From assembly GCF_012044895.1 (NCBI RefSeq), contig NZ_CP050695.1:960501-1024500 (forward strand): 64,000 nucleotides of DNA. The letters run 5' to 3'. Below, piece after piece: positions 24,218 through 33,124 of the stretch. The position numbers were made by a program, and so were the translations under genes. The notes under the pieces were generated by a model. The model saw nothing but the letters and a program-made list of their open reading frames with translations, did no database searches and was not told the origin of the DNA. The DNA is from Aquisalimonas sp. 2447 (GTDB lineage Bacteria; Pseudomonadota; Gammaproteobacteria; Nitrococcales; Aquisalimonadaceae). Positions within the stretch are counted from its first letter, which is position 1. The number at the start of each line of letters is the position of its first letter.

Positions 24218-24964
24218 TCAGCGCGGGCTGGGTGCCTCGCCGAACCAGCGCTCGTAGAGTTCCGCGTAACGACCGTCTTCCATCATGCCGAGGAGGCTGA
24301 TGTTGAAGTCGTTGCGCAGTTCGCTGTTGCGCGGAAAGGCCATGGCGTAGGACTGCGCTTCCAGGTTCTCGCCCACGGCCTTGACGTCGCCATCGCCGGC
24401 GGTGTCGATGTAGTAGAGCACGTTGGGGGTGTCGTGCAGGGCGGCGTCCACGCGGCCAGAGCGGACTTCGAGATAGGCCTGTTCGGCGCGGGGGAAACGA
24501 GTGATTTCCGTGTCCGGAAGGTTTTCTTCGGCGTAATCGTCGCTGGTGGTGCCGGTCGTGACGGCGAGGGTTTTGCCGTCCAGATCGTCGATGCCCTGAA
24601 CATCGTCGTTGTCGGCGCGGACCATCAGCATCAGCCCGCTGTCGTAGTAGGCGTGGGAGAAATCCATGGTCTCCTCCCGGTCCGAGGTGATGGTGATGGC
24701 GGCGATGGCGCCGTCCACCCGGCCGGTCTGCAAGGCGGAGATGATGCCGGAGAAGTTCATGGTGTCGTACTCGTACTCCCAGTCGTTCTCTTCGGCGATG
24801 GCCTCCAAGAGCTCGATCTCGAAGCCGGTCCATTCCCCGTCCTCCTCGAACATGAACGGCACGAAGCCGGACGGGATGGCGATGGTGAGCCGGTCGGCAT
24901 GGCTGGAGGCGGCGAAGGCGAAGAGTGCGAAACCGGTGCACAGGGAAAGAAGCAGACGACGCAT
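24218..24964 (-). CDS. Periplasmic polar amino-acid binding protein
   Basis: A 248-aa extracytoplasmic solute-binding protein (family 3). The signal peptide is MRRLLLSLCTGFALFAFAASSHA (about 23 residues). Conserved family 3 parts follow: FVPFMFEEDGEWTGFEIEL (first strand and ligand site), GRVDGAIAAITITSDREE, and later GKTLAVTTGTTSDDY with SGRVDAALHDTPNVLYY. The ATG at 24964 is preferred over the one at 25003 because GGAGGG precedes it and the signal peptide starts there. First gene of the importer operon. Confidence 0.93.
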   Translation of the reverse strand: MRRLLLSLCTGFALFAFAASSHADRLTIAIPSGFVPFMFEEDGEWTGFEIELLEAIAEENDWEYEYDTMNFSGIISALQTGRVDGAIAAITITSDREETMDFSHAYYDSGLMLMVRADNDDVQGIDDLDGKTLAVTTGTTSDDYAEENLPDTEITRFPRAEQAYLEVRSGRVDAALHDTPNVLYYIDTAGDGDVKAVGENLEAQSYAMAFPRNSELRNDFNISLLGMMEDGRYAELYERWFGEAPSPR

Positions 24965-25045
24965 GGCGGAGCCCTCCGTTGTTGTCTGGCTTTCCTTTGA
25001 CACTAGGGCGGGGGGTGAGGGCTGTCAAACCCGGGTGCAGGGACG

Positions 25046-26467
25046 CTACCCGAAGAAACCGTGCAGGAACCAGCGCTGCTCCCGCCGTTCCCGGAAGATC
25101 CACATGCGGCTGCCCCGGGGGTTGCGCGCCTGGTAATAGTCGCGGCTGATGTCCGCACCATCCCACCATCCGCCCTCGATGCGCTCGGGGCCACACTCCA
25201 GGGTCAGTGGGCCGTGCCAGCAGGGGTGCCCCTGCGGGCTGTCCAGGGGCAGGGGGGTTGGCAGCAACCACAGGGGGCGTTCGCCGACGGGTGGCAATTG
25301 TTCCTCGGCAGCGCTGGTGTCCTGGCGCCAGGCATGTTCTGGTCGATGGTCCGCTGCGCTGGCAAGGCCGGTGACCGCATGCTCGCCCAGGCGGGCACCG
25401 AGGCGCTCACTGAGCTGTTGCTGATCACGCTCCGGCTGGTCCGATTCCACCATTAGAGAGGTATCCCGTGGTGGCAGTGACTGGATCCGGTCCGCCCGCA
25501 GGCACAGGGCGATGACCGGGGCAGCCAGCTGTTCGCGTTCCAGACGGTGCTGGCACACCGAGAGCAGGTGTTCCGGATCGCGGCTGGGGCGGAGCAGGCC
25601 GATGTCCATGCGGCTGGCATCCCGGTGCAGGTGGTGCAGCTCCAGGCCCAGATGCTGGACACCGCCTTCGAGTCCCCGGAGCAGACCGGCCAGTTCCCGG
25701 AGCAGACGCTGCAGGGCGAACCCCAGCGAGACGGTGTCGTGGGCCTCGGCAGGCAGGTCCAGGTGACGATGGAAACGCCGGGGTGGGCGATGTGCGGGAC
25801 GGGGTTCCGGGCGCTCGCCGAGGGCGTGTTCCAGCTGGAGCAGCAATCCACGGCCGAACCGGCGTGCCAGATCCCGTCGGGGCAGTTGCAGGCAGTCGCC
25901 CAGAGAGTGCACGCCCAGCCCCGCCAGGGCCTGCTGTTGACGCGGGGACAGCTCCAGAACCCGGCAGGGCAGGTGCTGCAGCCTCGCCGCAAGCGTGGCA
26001 GGATCGTCCACCGGGGCCGCCTCACCGGCCAGTGCAAACAGCCAGGCTGCGGTAGGCGTGGGCGCAATGCCGTGCTGGTGGGCGTGGCCCAGTGCATCCA
26101 GCGCGGTGACGAGGTGCTGGATCAGTGGCTCCAGGCCGCCGAACAGGCGCGTGCTGGCACCGATCTCCAGCAGTAACCCGTCCGGTGTTCGCGGGCTGAC
26201 ATGGCTGCTGAACTGATAGGCCCAGTCCGCCAGGTGGCGTAACGTCCGCGCTTCGGTCTGGCGCTGACGCTCCAGCAGTTGCAGGTTCGGTTCCAGAGTC
26301 CGGGCTTCGGTGGGGCGCTGACCATGCTGCACGCCGCTGCCGCGGGCAGACTGATTGCAACAGATGACAACCTGGTTTTCGGTGACGGCCACGGAAGCAT
26401 CGCTGTTGCCATGGTGGCCCAGGGCTTCCAGGGGAAGCTGCGGCAGATGCAGGGCGAGCCACAGCAT
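25046..26467 (-). CDS. imuB: ImuB, inactive Y-family polymerase subunit of the mutasome
   Basis: A 473-aa Y-family polymerase homologue. It begins MLWLALHLPQLPLEAL, so the catalytic aspartate of active Y polymerases (D.DAFYA) is absent, as is normal for ImuB, which works as an adaptor tying polymerase to the beta clamp. Other ImuB features include WAYQFSSHVSPRTPDGLLLEI, the finger/HhH region RVLELSPRQQQALAGLGVHS and the C-terminal block RMWIFRERREQRWFLHGFFG. GGGAGG precedes the ATG. It lies downstream of lexA and imuA, but dnaE2, its usual partner, is not adjacent; the next gene is an ABC transporter. Confidence 0.9.
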   Translation of the reverse strand: MLWLALHLPQLPLEALGHHGNSDASVAVTENQVVICCNQSARGSGVQHGQRPTEARTLEPNLQLLERQRQTEARTLRHLADWAYQFSSHVSPRTPDGLLLEIGASTRLFGGLEPLIQHLVTALDALGHAHQHGIAPTPTAAWLFALAGEAAPVDDPATLAARLQHLPCRVLELSPRQQQALAGLGVHSLGDCLQLPRRDLARRFGRGLLLQLEHALGERPEPRPAHRPPRRFHRHLDLPAEAHDTVSLGFALQRLLRELAGLLRGLEGGVQHLGLELHHLHRDASRMDIGLLRPSRDPEHLLSVCQHRLEREQLAAPVIALCLRADRIQSLPPRDTSLMVESDQPERDQQQLSERLGARLGEHAVTGLASAADHRPEHAWRQDTSAAEEQLPPVGERPLWLLPTPLPLDSPQGHPCWHGPLTLECGPERIEGGWWDGADISRDYYQARNPRGSRMWIFRERREQRWFLHGFFG

Positions 26468-26558
26468 GGGAGTCGCCTCCCGCGTGTTGGAGATCGTGGC
26501 CCGTCAAGGTACCGGGCCACCGGCATGCCAGTGGCCCGACGGGTGTTCAGCGTTTCCT

Positions 26559-27374
26559 TCAGTGCAGAGGATGCACCGGTTGCGGACGCCGGCCCCGGGG
26601 TGGTTCCAGGGGCAGCCGCATCTGGGGGCGAACCTGCTCTGCCTGGAACGGGCGCTGGCGCGATTGCTGTGAGGGCCGGTATTGATCACGGGCCGTGCCG
26701 GAGCTGGTGACATCGCTCACGCGCTGTTCCGGTACCGGCAGTGAGCGGGTGCGCGGGTTGTTCAGGTCCAGTGTCAGGCCATGATGCGGTTGCCCGCCAC
26801 GGACCTTGACCAGATCCAGTCGGGTGTCACTGTCGCCGTGACTGTGCATGAGAACCCTGAGGGCGGCGGGGGAGCGCTCCTGCCGGGCTTGCTCGGAGCG
26901 GAACAGAAGCCCCCAGCAGTTGCCGGCCTCGGCGGCCAGCTGCAGGCGGCGGAGTTGCTTTTCGTCCGCCTGGCGCGGCCATGCCAGGACGGCGGCGCAA
27001 CTGCCGGAGCGCATGGCCTGCTCCAGGGCCCAGAGGGTGTCGCTGCCGGCACGCGGGTGAATCAGCAGGATGCGCGAGAGATCCACGCCCTGGGCTGCCA
27101 GGGCCGGGGCGTAGGGGATGTGTGGTGGCGCCACCAGGGCGATCCAGCGGCCGGCGCGACTGAGTCGGGCCAGAGCCGGCATGATCAGACGCAGCTCGCC
27201 GATGCCGGGGTTTGCATGGAGGATTTCCGTCAGTGCCCCCATGGACCAGCCGCCTTCCGGCAGGGCGGCGTCCAGTTCAGCGTAGCCGCTGGGCAGGCAG
27301 CCCTGGTGGGTGCTGGTGTCGCCGGCGCGCCAGATGCGCGGTTCGCGCAGCAAGTCATCCAGTGCATTGTTCAT
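26559..27374 (-). CDS. imuA: ImuA, RecA-like mutasome/translesion accessory protein
   Basis: A 271-aa RecA/SulA-like protein. The RecA-fold remnants are LPSGYAELDAALPEGGWSMG (about 29-48, replacing the Walker A surroundings), ALTEILHANPGIGELRL and ALVAPPHIPYAPALAAQGVD. The lysine of Walker A is missing, so ATPase activity is unlikely, as in other proteobacterial ImuA proteins. The C-terminus is basic and proline/glutamine-rich. It starts 55 bases after lexA and shares its SOS promoter. The 91-base gap to imuB shows no promoter that I recognise. Confidence 0.9.
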   Translation of the reverse strand: MNNALDDLLREPRIWRAGDTSTHQGCLPSGYAELDAALPEGGWSMGALTEILHANPGIGELRLIMPALARLSRAGRWIALVAPPHIPYAPALAAQGVDLSRILLIHPRAGSDTLWALEQAMRSGSCAAVLAWPRQADEKQLRRLQLAAEAGNCWGLLFRSEQARQERSPAALRVLMHSHGDSDTRLDLVKVRGGQPHHGLTLDLNNPRTRSLPVPEQRVSDVTSSGTARDQYRPSQQSRQRPFQAEQVRPQMRLPLEPPRGRRPQPVHPLH

Positions 27375-27429
27375 GTCGCCCTCGCTCTCGGTTGTTATCG
27401 CGGGGCTCTGGCGGACTGCAGCAGCCCGG

Positions 27430-28050
27430 TCAGAGTGCCTCGCCGTTGCGAATGAGGCCGACTCCGAGTCCTTCAATGACCAGCGGTTCCGTCCGCAAAT
27501 CGACGTTGATGGGGGTGTAGTCCGGGTTTTCCGGCAGCAGCCGGACGTGGTGACCATCCCGCTGGAAGCGCTTGACGGTGACCTCGTCCTGCAACCGGGC
27601 CACGACGATCTGGCCGTTGCGTGCCTCGCTGGTGCGGTGCACGGCCAGTAGGTCGTCCTCCAGGATGCCGGCGTCACGCATGCTCATGCCCTGCACGGCG
27701 AGCAGATAGTCCGCCCGCGGGCGGAACATGCCCGGATCGACACGGCAGCGTTCGCGCACGTGTTCCTGGGCGAACACCGGGCTGCCGGCGGCGACCTGGC
27801 CGATCACCGGCAGCCCCGGGTCCTGCTCGTCGCCGTTGTCGTTCAGCAGGCGGATGCCGCGGGACGAGCCGGCGCGTAGGCTGATGACGCCCTTTTTCTC
27901 CAGCGCACGGAGATGACTCTCGGCGGCGTTGGGGGAGCGGAAGCCGAGGGCTCTGGTGATGTCTGCCCGCGTGGGCGGAAAGCCGGACTCCGCGATGAAG
28001 TTCCGGATGAGCTCAAGGATTTCCTGCTGTCGGTCGGTAAGCTTGTGCAT
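27430..28050 (-). CDS. lexA: LexA repressor of the SOS response
   Basis: A 206-aa LexA with winged helix [19 protein letters not shown] and [20 protein letters not shown] (recognition helix). The self-cleavage site Ala-Gly is in GQVAAGSPV (about 86-87), the nucleophile serine in [11 protein letters not shown] and the general-base lysine in EVTVKRF. It heads the lexA-imuA-imuB operon and is autoregulated through two SOS boxes just upstream. Whether this is the cell's only LexA cannot be judged from the window. Confidence 0.96.
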   Translation of the reverse strand: MHKLTDRQQEILELIRNFIAESGFPPTRADITRALGFRSPNAAESHLRALEKKGVISLRAGSSRGIRLLNDNGDEQDPGLPVIGQVAAGSPVFAQEHVRERCRVDPGMFRPRADYLLAVQGMSMRDAGILEDDLLAVHRTSEARNGQIVVARLQDEVTVKRFQRDGHHVRLLPENPDYTPINVDLRTEPLVIEGLGVGLIRNGEAL

Positions 28051-28069
28051 GGGTCTGCCTCCCTTGTTA

Positions 28070-28109
28070 CTGGTAATTTATACAGCTTAAGTGCTGTATG
28101 CAATACCAG
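28070..28109 (-). promoter_or_regulatory. Two LexA (SOS) boxes
   Basis: CTG-N10-CAG boxes lie at 28070-28085 (CTGGTAATTTATACAG) and 28094-28109 (CTGTATGCAATACCAG). Both fit the gammaproteobacterial consensus, with centres 24 bp apart, and the pair forms a larger inverted arrangement bounded by ACTGG/CCAGT. They lie 20-60 bases upstream of lexA and would repress lexA-imuAB until DNA damage. Confidence 0.9.
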
Positions 28110-28277
28110 TGGGTGTGATTCTTGTGAACACACCCCGCGGTTGCGAACAGCGACGCGGCAAACTCGCGCATCGTTCAGCGTTTCCTTGACAGGCGTTACA
28201 CCCTTGCGAGTGACGATGACGTACAATGCGCGCCATTCTGGAAACCGGGCGGGATTGCCCCCACCAATCACGGGATC

Positions 28278-30497
28278 ATGGTCAGCGTAACCGACGACAT
28301 CAGCGATCTGTTTGCCCACGGTATCCCGGCGCCCGACGCCTGGCTGGACCGGGTTGTGCCGGAGGCCGGCGCCGATGAACGGCAGCTGCTCGCCAGTGCC
28401 TGGGAGGCGGCACGTGACGCGTATGGTGACAACATGCGCTATTCCGGAGAGAGCTATTTCGAGCACGGCCTTGCGGTGGCCAGCATCCTTGCCGGCCTGA
28501 AACTCGACGCCCAGGCCATCGCTGCCGGCATGCTCCACGATGCGCCGCACGTATGCGGCTCGCGCTGGCCCGCCGTCAGCCGCAAGGCCGGCCGGGATGT
28601 CGCCACGCTGGTGGACGGGGTGGGGCGTATGGACGTGATCAGCGAACTGCACGCTCCCTCCGGCCAGGGCAGCGAAGAGGCGGACAACAATCGCACCGAG
28701 GCCCTGCGCAAGATGCTGCTGGCCATGGCCCAGGACATCCGCGTGGTGTTCATCAAGCTGGCCGAGAGGCTGCATGACCTGCGCACCCTGCGGGCCCACC
28801 CGGAAGACGAGCAGCGGCGCGTCGCCCACGAGACCACTGACATATACGCGCCACTGGCGCACCGCCTGGGCATCTGGCAGGTGAAGTGGGAGATGGAGGA
28901 CCTCTGTTTCCGCTACCTGGAGCCGGAAACCTACAAGCGGGTGGCGAAGCTGCTACGGGAGAAGCGCCAGGACCGCGAGCGCTATATCAACAAGGTGACC
29001 GAACAGCTCACCGATGCCCTGCGACGTGCCGGCATCCAGGCGGATGTCTACGGCCGGCCGAAGCACATCTACAGCATCTGGAAGAAGATGCAGCGCAAGG
29101 GGCTGGGGTTTCACGAGTTGTTTGACATCCGCGCCCTGCGGGTGATGGTGCGCGATGTGTCCTCCTGCTACGCCACGCTGGGCGTGGTGCACAGCCTGTG
29201 GCGCCACATTCCCAAGGAGTTCGACGACTACATCACCGCCCCCAAGGAGAACAACTACCAGTCGCTGCATACGGCGGTGGTCGGCCCCGAGGGCAAGACC
29301 CTGGAAGTCCAGATCCGTACCTGGGAGATGCACGAGCAGGCGGAATTGGGCGTGGCTGCGCACTGGCGCTACAAGGAGGGTACCAGCAGCCGCGACGCCC
29401 GCTTTGAGCAGAAACTCGCCTGGTTGCGGCAGCTGCTGGAGTGGGGCCGCGAAGACGGCGCCGCCGAGGACTTCATCGACCGCTTCAAGGCCGAGGTGTT
29501 CGAGGACCGTGTCTACGTCATCAGTCCCAGGGGCGACGTGCTGGACCTGCCGCGGGGGGCAACACCCCTGGACTTCGCCTATTACATTCACAGCGACGTC
29601 GGGCACCGCTGCCGTGGTGCCAAGGTCAACGGCCGCATGGTTCCCCTGACCTATGAGCTGCGCAACGGGGACCAGGTGGAAGTACTCACCACCCGCAGCG
29701 GGACCCCCAGTCGGGACTGGCTCAATTCCGCCCGCGGCTACCTGCGCACCTCCCGGGCGCGCTCCCGGGTGCGCGCCTGGTTCCGTCAGCAGGACCACGA
29801 CAAGAACGCCGCCGCCGGGCGCCAGATGCTGGACCGTGAACTTCATCGTCTGGGCGTGCAGGACGTCAACCTGGAACGCCTGGCAGAGAAGAGCCGCTAC
29901 TCCGACCTGGACAGCTTCTATGCCGCCATCGGCCGGGGGGATGTCAGCAGCGGCTACATTGCCGGTCTGGTGGGCGAGCACGTGTTGCCCAGGCACGATT
30001 CGGAGACCGTGCTGCCACAGGGCCCCGCTCCTTCCGGCGGCGAGCACACCGATGAGGTCTCCATCTACGGTGTCGGCAATTTGCTCACCCGGCAGGCCGG
30101 CTGCTGCAAGCCGGCTCCCGGGGATCCGGTGGTCGGTTTCATTACCCGCGGTCAGGGAGTGACCATCCACCGCCAGGACTGCAATAACGTCCGCCGGCTG
30201 CAGGAGACCACCCCGGAGCGGCTCATCGATGTGAGCTGGAGTCGCCATGCCGAAAAGAAATACCCGGTGGATATCCAGGTGGACGCCTACGACCGCCAGG
30301 GTCTGCTGCGGGACATTACCGCCATTCTTACCAACGAGAAGGTCAACGTCACCGGCGTGAATACCAGCACCGGCAGCCAGGATCACCAGGCGCGCATGAC
30401 CCTGACCGTGGAGATCGACGATGTCACCCAGATGAGTCGCCTGCTGGATCGCATCGCCAGCCTGCGCAACGTGCGCGACGCCCGGCGCAAGGCCTGA
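28278..30497 (+). CDS. relA: RelA, (p)ppGpp synthetase
   Basis: A 739-aa long RSH protein. The N-terminal hydrolase domain is degenerate: His63 and HD (87-88) remain in YFEHGLAV and GMLHDAPHV, but the ED motif after HD has become PH, so hydrolysis is probably lost as in RelA. The synthetase region has YGRPKHIYSIWKKM and FDIRALRVMVRDVSSCYATLG. TGS (VYVISPRGDVLDLPRGATPL, about 410-470), a zinc-finger-like CCKPAPGDPVVGFITRGQG, and a C-terminal ACT domain follow. Length and layout match E. coli RelA. It is divergent from lexA across 227 bp; ppGpp also links it functionally to DksA. Confidence 0.94.
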   Translation: MVSVTDDISDLFAHGIPAPDAWLDRVVPEAGADERQLLASAWEAARDAYGDNMRYSGESYFEHGLAVASILAGLKLDAQAIAAGMLHDAPHVCGSRWPAVSRKAGRDVATLVDGVGRMDVISELHAPSGQGSEEADNNRTEALRKMLLAMAQDIRVVFIKLAERLHDLRTLRAHPEDEQRRVAHETTDIYAPLAHRLGIWQVKWEMEDLCFRYLEPETYKRVAKLLREKRQDRERYINKVTEQLTDALRRAGIQADVYGRPKHIYSIWKKMQRKGLGFHELFDIRALRVMVRDVSSCYATLGVVHSLWRHIPKEFDDYITAPKENNYQSLHTAVVGPEGKTLEVQIRTWEMHEQAELGVAAHWRYKEGTSSRDARFEQKLAWLRQLLEWGREDGAAEDFIDRFKAEVFEDRVYVISPRGDVLDLPRGATPLDFAYYIHSDVGHRCRGAKVNGRMVPLTYELRNGDQVEVLTTRSGTPSRDWLNSARGYLRTSRARSRVRAWFRQQDHDKNAAAGRQMLDRELHRLGVQDVNLERLAEKSRYSDLDSFYAAIGRGDVSSGYIAGLVGEHVLPRHDSETVLPQGPAPSGGEHTDEVSIYGVGNLLTRQAGCCKPAPGDPVVGFITRGQGVTIHRQDCNNVRRLQETTPERLIDVSWSRHAEKKYPVDIQVDAYDRQGLLRDITAILTNEKVNVTGVNTSTGSQDHQARMTLTVEIDDVTQMSRLLDRIASLRNVRDARRKA

Positions 30498-30576
30498 ACA
30501 TCCACGGTGCCCGGGTGCCTAAGCGGATGGAATGTAGCACTCGCGGAGGTCCCTGACGAAACGCCATGGCGACGAG

Positions 30577-30815
30577 GTGCGCGCGGCGGCAGTCGGTGTG
30601 TTCGCGATTGCGGCGCTGGCCCTGTATCCGCCGGGCACGGTGGCGGATACCGGCATGGAATGGCAGGCGGAGCCCCTGGAATTGGCCACCGGCGAGGCAT
30701 TCCAGGGTGTGTGGCGGATGAACGACTCCGACTTCCGCTATGTGGATGCCCCTTCCGTCGCGCTGGATGACGACGGCATCGCCAGTATCGTCTGGGTGGA
30801 TCAGGAAGCGGATGA
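30577..30815 (+). pseudogene. N-terminal remnant of an exported sialidase/BNR-like protein
   Basis: From GTG 30577 the frame encodes a signal peptide (RAAAVGVFAIAALALYPPG) and then GEAFQGVWRMNDSDFRYVDA with PSVALDDDGIASIVWVDQ, typical of the first blade of BNR/sialidase-like secreted proteins. After about residue 80 the similarity stops and unrelated residues run to a stop at 30912. Only the start of the gene is left. The best-supported boundary is near 30815. Confidence 0.45.
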
Positions 30816-31180
30816 AATACCAGGTCGTGGAATCCGTGAATCCTTCCTTGTCGGCAGAGACGTTGACGATGTACCAGTGACTATGGATCGTCAGCGCCGC
30901 AAAAGTTCGTAAGCCATCGCCCATGGCGATTACCCCCTTCCTTTTCCCGGTTATCCCCGATTGTTCCGGCCGCGAGCGGCGCCATGACGCCATGACGGTC
31001 AGTCGCTCCAAGAGTGACCGTAGCAATCGGGCCAGGGGCTATCCTTGACGCTTATCAAGCGCCGTTGCGTGTCGGGAATAAGGCGAAAATCAGGGCATTG
31101 CTCCCGGGGGGCAGTGCCCCGGGTTCAGGAAATATTGTCAGGTCTTGGCGTCGCCCCCGGGAGTAAGAGCGAAGCGGTGG
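30816..31180. other. 365-bp degraded or non-coding segment between relA region and ccm operon
   Basis: No gene is confidently supported. A 22-codon plus-strand frame starts at 30812 (MKYQVVESVNPS...), and a minus-strand frame from 30932 (MGDGLRTFAALTIHSHWYIV) has a passable AAGGAAGGGGG ribosome site; neither has a recognisable continuation. CCCGGGG...CCCCGGG at about 31106-31128 could form a hairpin at the end of the minus-strand ccm operon but lacks a T-run. Confidence 0.4.
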
Positions 31181-31630
31181 TCAGCCGCGTTCGTTGGCGG
31201 GCAGGCTGGAGACGGCGTCCAGGATCTCGGCCTCGCTATCGGGGGCAAGGATGGTGGCGTGGAGTTCGCCGTCGCCGTCGAACAGGGCGAGGATTCCGGG
31301 GGCGGGGAGGTCGTGTTGTTGTGCGAAACGGTCACCTTCGGGCGTCCCGAGGTTGGCGACCAGGAACTCCACATCGGTGGCGTCGGTATCCAGGCGGTTG
31401 ACCAGTTCCATGACGCCGATGGCCGTGGGGTGCGCGGTTTCATAGGTGATGACCCCCTTGGGCTGCCCCTGACCTACCCGGGTGAGATCCTGGTCAAGAG
31501 CGCCGCTGGGCAGCAGGGTGATGATGAACACGGCGGAGGCGGCAACCACCCCGAGCGAGAGAGTCCAGCGCAGCCAGCGCGGGAAAGGCTTGGGATCGTT
31601 ACGGCGGCGGTTGCCAGGCTGTCGGTTCAT
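31181..31630 (-). CDS. Membrane-anchored thioredoxin-like protein without CXXC
   Basis: A 149-aa protein. One transmembrane anchor (about 24-43, LSLGVVAASAVFIITLLPSG) places the rest in the periplasm. The remainder has the outline of a thioredoxin fold, with PEGDRFAQQHDLPAPGILAL and FDGDGELHATILAP matching the cis-proline and following strands. Where the CXXC should be it reads YETAHPTAIGVME, with no cysteine anywhere. It is the last gene of the ccm operon (57 bases after ccmI on the same strand), so a structural role in cytochrome c maturation is plausible. No name is known to me. Confidence 0.65.
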   Translation of the reverse strand: MNRQPGNRRRNDPKPFPRWLRWTLSLGVVAASAVFIITLLPSGALDQDLTRVGQGQPKGVITYETAHPTAIGVMELVNRLDTDATDVEFLVANLGTPEGDRFAQQHDLPAPGILALFDGDGELHATILAPDSEAEILDAVSSLPANERG

Positions 31631-31687
31631 TGTCCAGCTCGTCCAGGGTGTGCGATGTAAGTGCTTTCGCCGGGTCGTGCGGCCGGC

Positions 31688-32587
31688 TCAGTCCATGCCG
31701 GTAATCTCGGCGACGGTGTCCAGGTTGGAGCGCACCACCGCCGCGGCGTCCGAGTCTTCGGGCAGCACTCCCAGGAGGTGTTGCCAGTACTCCCGTGCCG
31801 CCTCGTAATCGCCGCGGTAGTACGCCGCGTTACCGGCCAGCCAAAGTCCGCGGGGGTCCTCCGGGTCCAGCTCCAGGGCCTGGTCGATGAGCTGCTGCGG
31901 GCGGCCCCGCAGGGTGCCGCCGGCTTCCCCCAGGGCCTCGGCATAGAGCAGCAGGAACTGTGGTTCACTATCCGCGCCGCGGGCATAGGCCTCCTCGAAG
32001 GCCTCAACGGACTGCTCGTAGTCCTCCAGGGCCATGAGCGTGCGCGCCAGCAGAATCCAGCCACGGACCTCGCCGGGCTCCTCCTCCAGGCGCTCCCGGA
32101 GCTGATCCGCCAGGCGGCGTACCTCGGCAGCATCCGTTTCGTCATGTTCACTGCGGCCGCCGGCCGCGTCCGGCCGCTCGGGCGAGGCGGTCTGGTTGGC
32201 GGTCAGCGCTTCCTCGCCGAAGCCGACACTGTTGTACAGCCCCATGGCCAGCAGCGGCACGGCAACAACGGTGGCCACCGTGGCGGCCAGCGTGACCCGG
32301 CGCTGGATGGGGCCGGCCGCGCGGACGGGTGCGTCCGGGTCCACCGCACCACTTTCCACCAGTTCCCGGTCCAGATCGGCCACGGCCTCGTCATACTGCT
32401 CCCGGGTCAGCGTGCCCTGGGTGAGGTCGTGATCGAGTTCTGCCAGGCGGTCACGGTGGATTTCGGCATTGACTTCCCGCCGGGCGCGCAGGCGTGCCTG
32501 GCTCGGGTTCCGCAGAAACGGGTACAGGACGAAGGCCAGCGCCCCGACGCACAGGCCCAGCGCGATGATGAAAAAGGTAATCTGCAT
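31688..32587 (-). CDS. ccmI: CcmI, cytochrome c maturation chaperone with TPR repeats
   Basis: A 299-aa protein with N-terminal membrane helix (ITFFIIALGLCVGALAFVLY), a cytoplasmic leucine-zipper-like segment (ARREVNAEIHRDRLAELDHD and TREQYDEAVADLDRELVESG), a second helix (VTLAATVATVVAVPLLAMGL), then periplasmic TPR-like repeats (GWILLARTLMALEDYEQSVE; GLWLAGNAAYYRGDYEAARE). CcmI binds the C-terminus of apocytochrome c and hands it to CcmFH. It is shorter than two-domain CcmH/NrfG fusions but complete. Penultimate gene of the operon. Confidence 0.92.
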   Translation of the reverse strand: MQITFFIIALGLCVGALAFVLYPFLRNPSQARLRARREVNAEIHRDRLAELDHDLTQGTLTREQYDEAVADLDRELVESGAVDPDAPVRAAGPIQRRVTLAATVATVVAVPLLAMGLYNSVGFGEEALTANQTASPERPDAAGGRSEHDETDAAEVRRLADQLRERLEEEPGEVRGWILLARTLMALEDYEQSVEAFEEAYARGADSEPQFLLLYAEALGEAGGTLRGRPQQLIDQALELDPEDPRGLWLAGNAAYYRGDYEAAREYWQHLLGVLPEDSDAAAVVRSNLDTVAEITGMD

Positions 32588-32614
32588 GCGTCTATCCTCG
32601 CGGCAGGCGCTGAA

Positions 32615-33124
32615 TCATTGCTCGTGTCCGTCATCGCGGAATCGCCGTACGGCGTCGCGTTGTTCGGGCGTGAGTTCCCGGCGCGTTGTGAGTCCCCGGC
32701 GATGCCGGACCACCGTGAACCAGATGCCGCCGCCAACTGCCAGCGCCAGGAACGGGCCGGTCCACAGCAGGACTGTGTTGGCCTGCATCGGCGGGCGGTA
32801 GCGCACGTAGTCGCCGTAGCGCTGCACCAGGAAATCGATGATCTCCTCTTCGCTGCGGCCCTCGGCGGTCATTTCGTAGACGCGCCGGCGCATATCGGCG
32901 GCCAGCGGCGCGTTGGATTCGTAGATGGTCTCGCTCTGGCACACGGTGCAGCGCAGCTCGCGCACCAGCCGGCTATACTGCCGCTCCTTGGCCTCGCTCT
33001 CGAATTCCACGGGTTCGCCCATGGCGACCGCGCCTGCGTTGCCGGCACCAAGGGCCAGCCCCGCGGCGAGGGCGGTGCCGAGAAGTGTCCGTAACCGAGC
33101 CGTCCGCATGTCCCGCCTTTTCAT
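32615..33124 (-). CDS. ccmH: CcmH, apocytochrome thiol reductase
   Basis: A 169-aa CcmH/CycL protein with signal sequence (LRTLLGTALAAGLALGAGNA), the redox motif RELRCTVCQSETI (about 56-68, LRCXXC), YGDYVRYRPPM, then a membrane helix (TVLLWTGPFLALAVGGGIWF) and a short cytoplasmic tail. It resolves mixed disulfides at the heme-binding cysteines of apocytochrome c together with CcmG. Its start overlaps the ccmG stop by four bases. Confidence 0.94.
   Translation of the reverse strand: MKRRDMRTARLRTLLGTALAAGLALGAGNAGAVAMGEPVEFESEAKERQYSRLVRELRCTVCQSETIYESNAPLAADMRRRVYEMTAEGRSEEEIIDFLVQRYGDYVRYRPPMQANTVLLWTGPFLALAVGGGIWFTVVRHRRGLTTRRELTPEQRDAVRRFRDDGHEQ

Noticed and set aside
28953-30386. 477-codon minus-strand frame opposite relA
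   Set aside because: Shadow frame; no family features.
30424-31026. 200-codon minus-strand frame over the degraded segment
   Set aside because: Only a ~35-residue stretch (FAALTIHSHWYIVNVSAD) looks protein-like; the rest is arginine-rich antisense of the BNR remnant and relA end.
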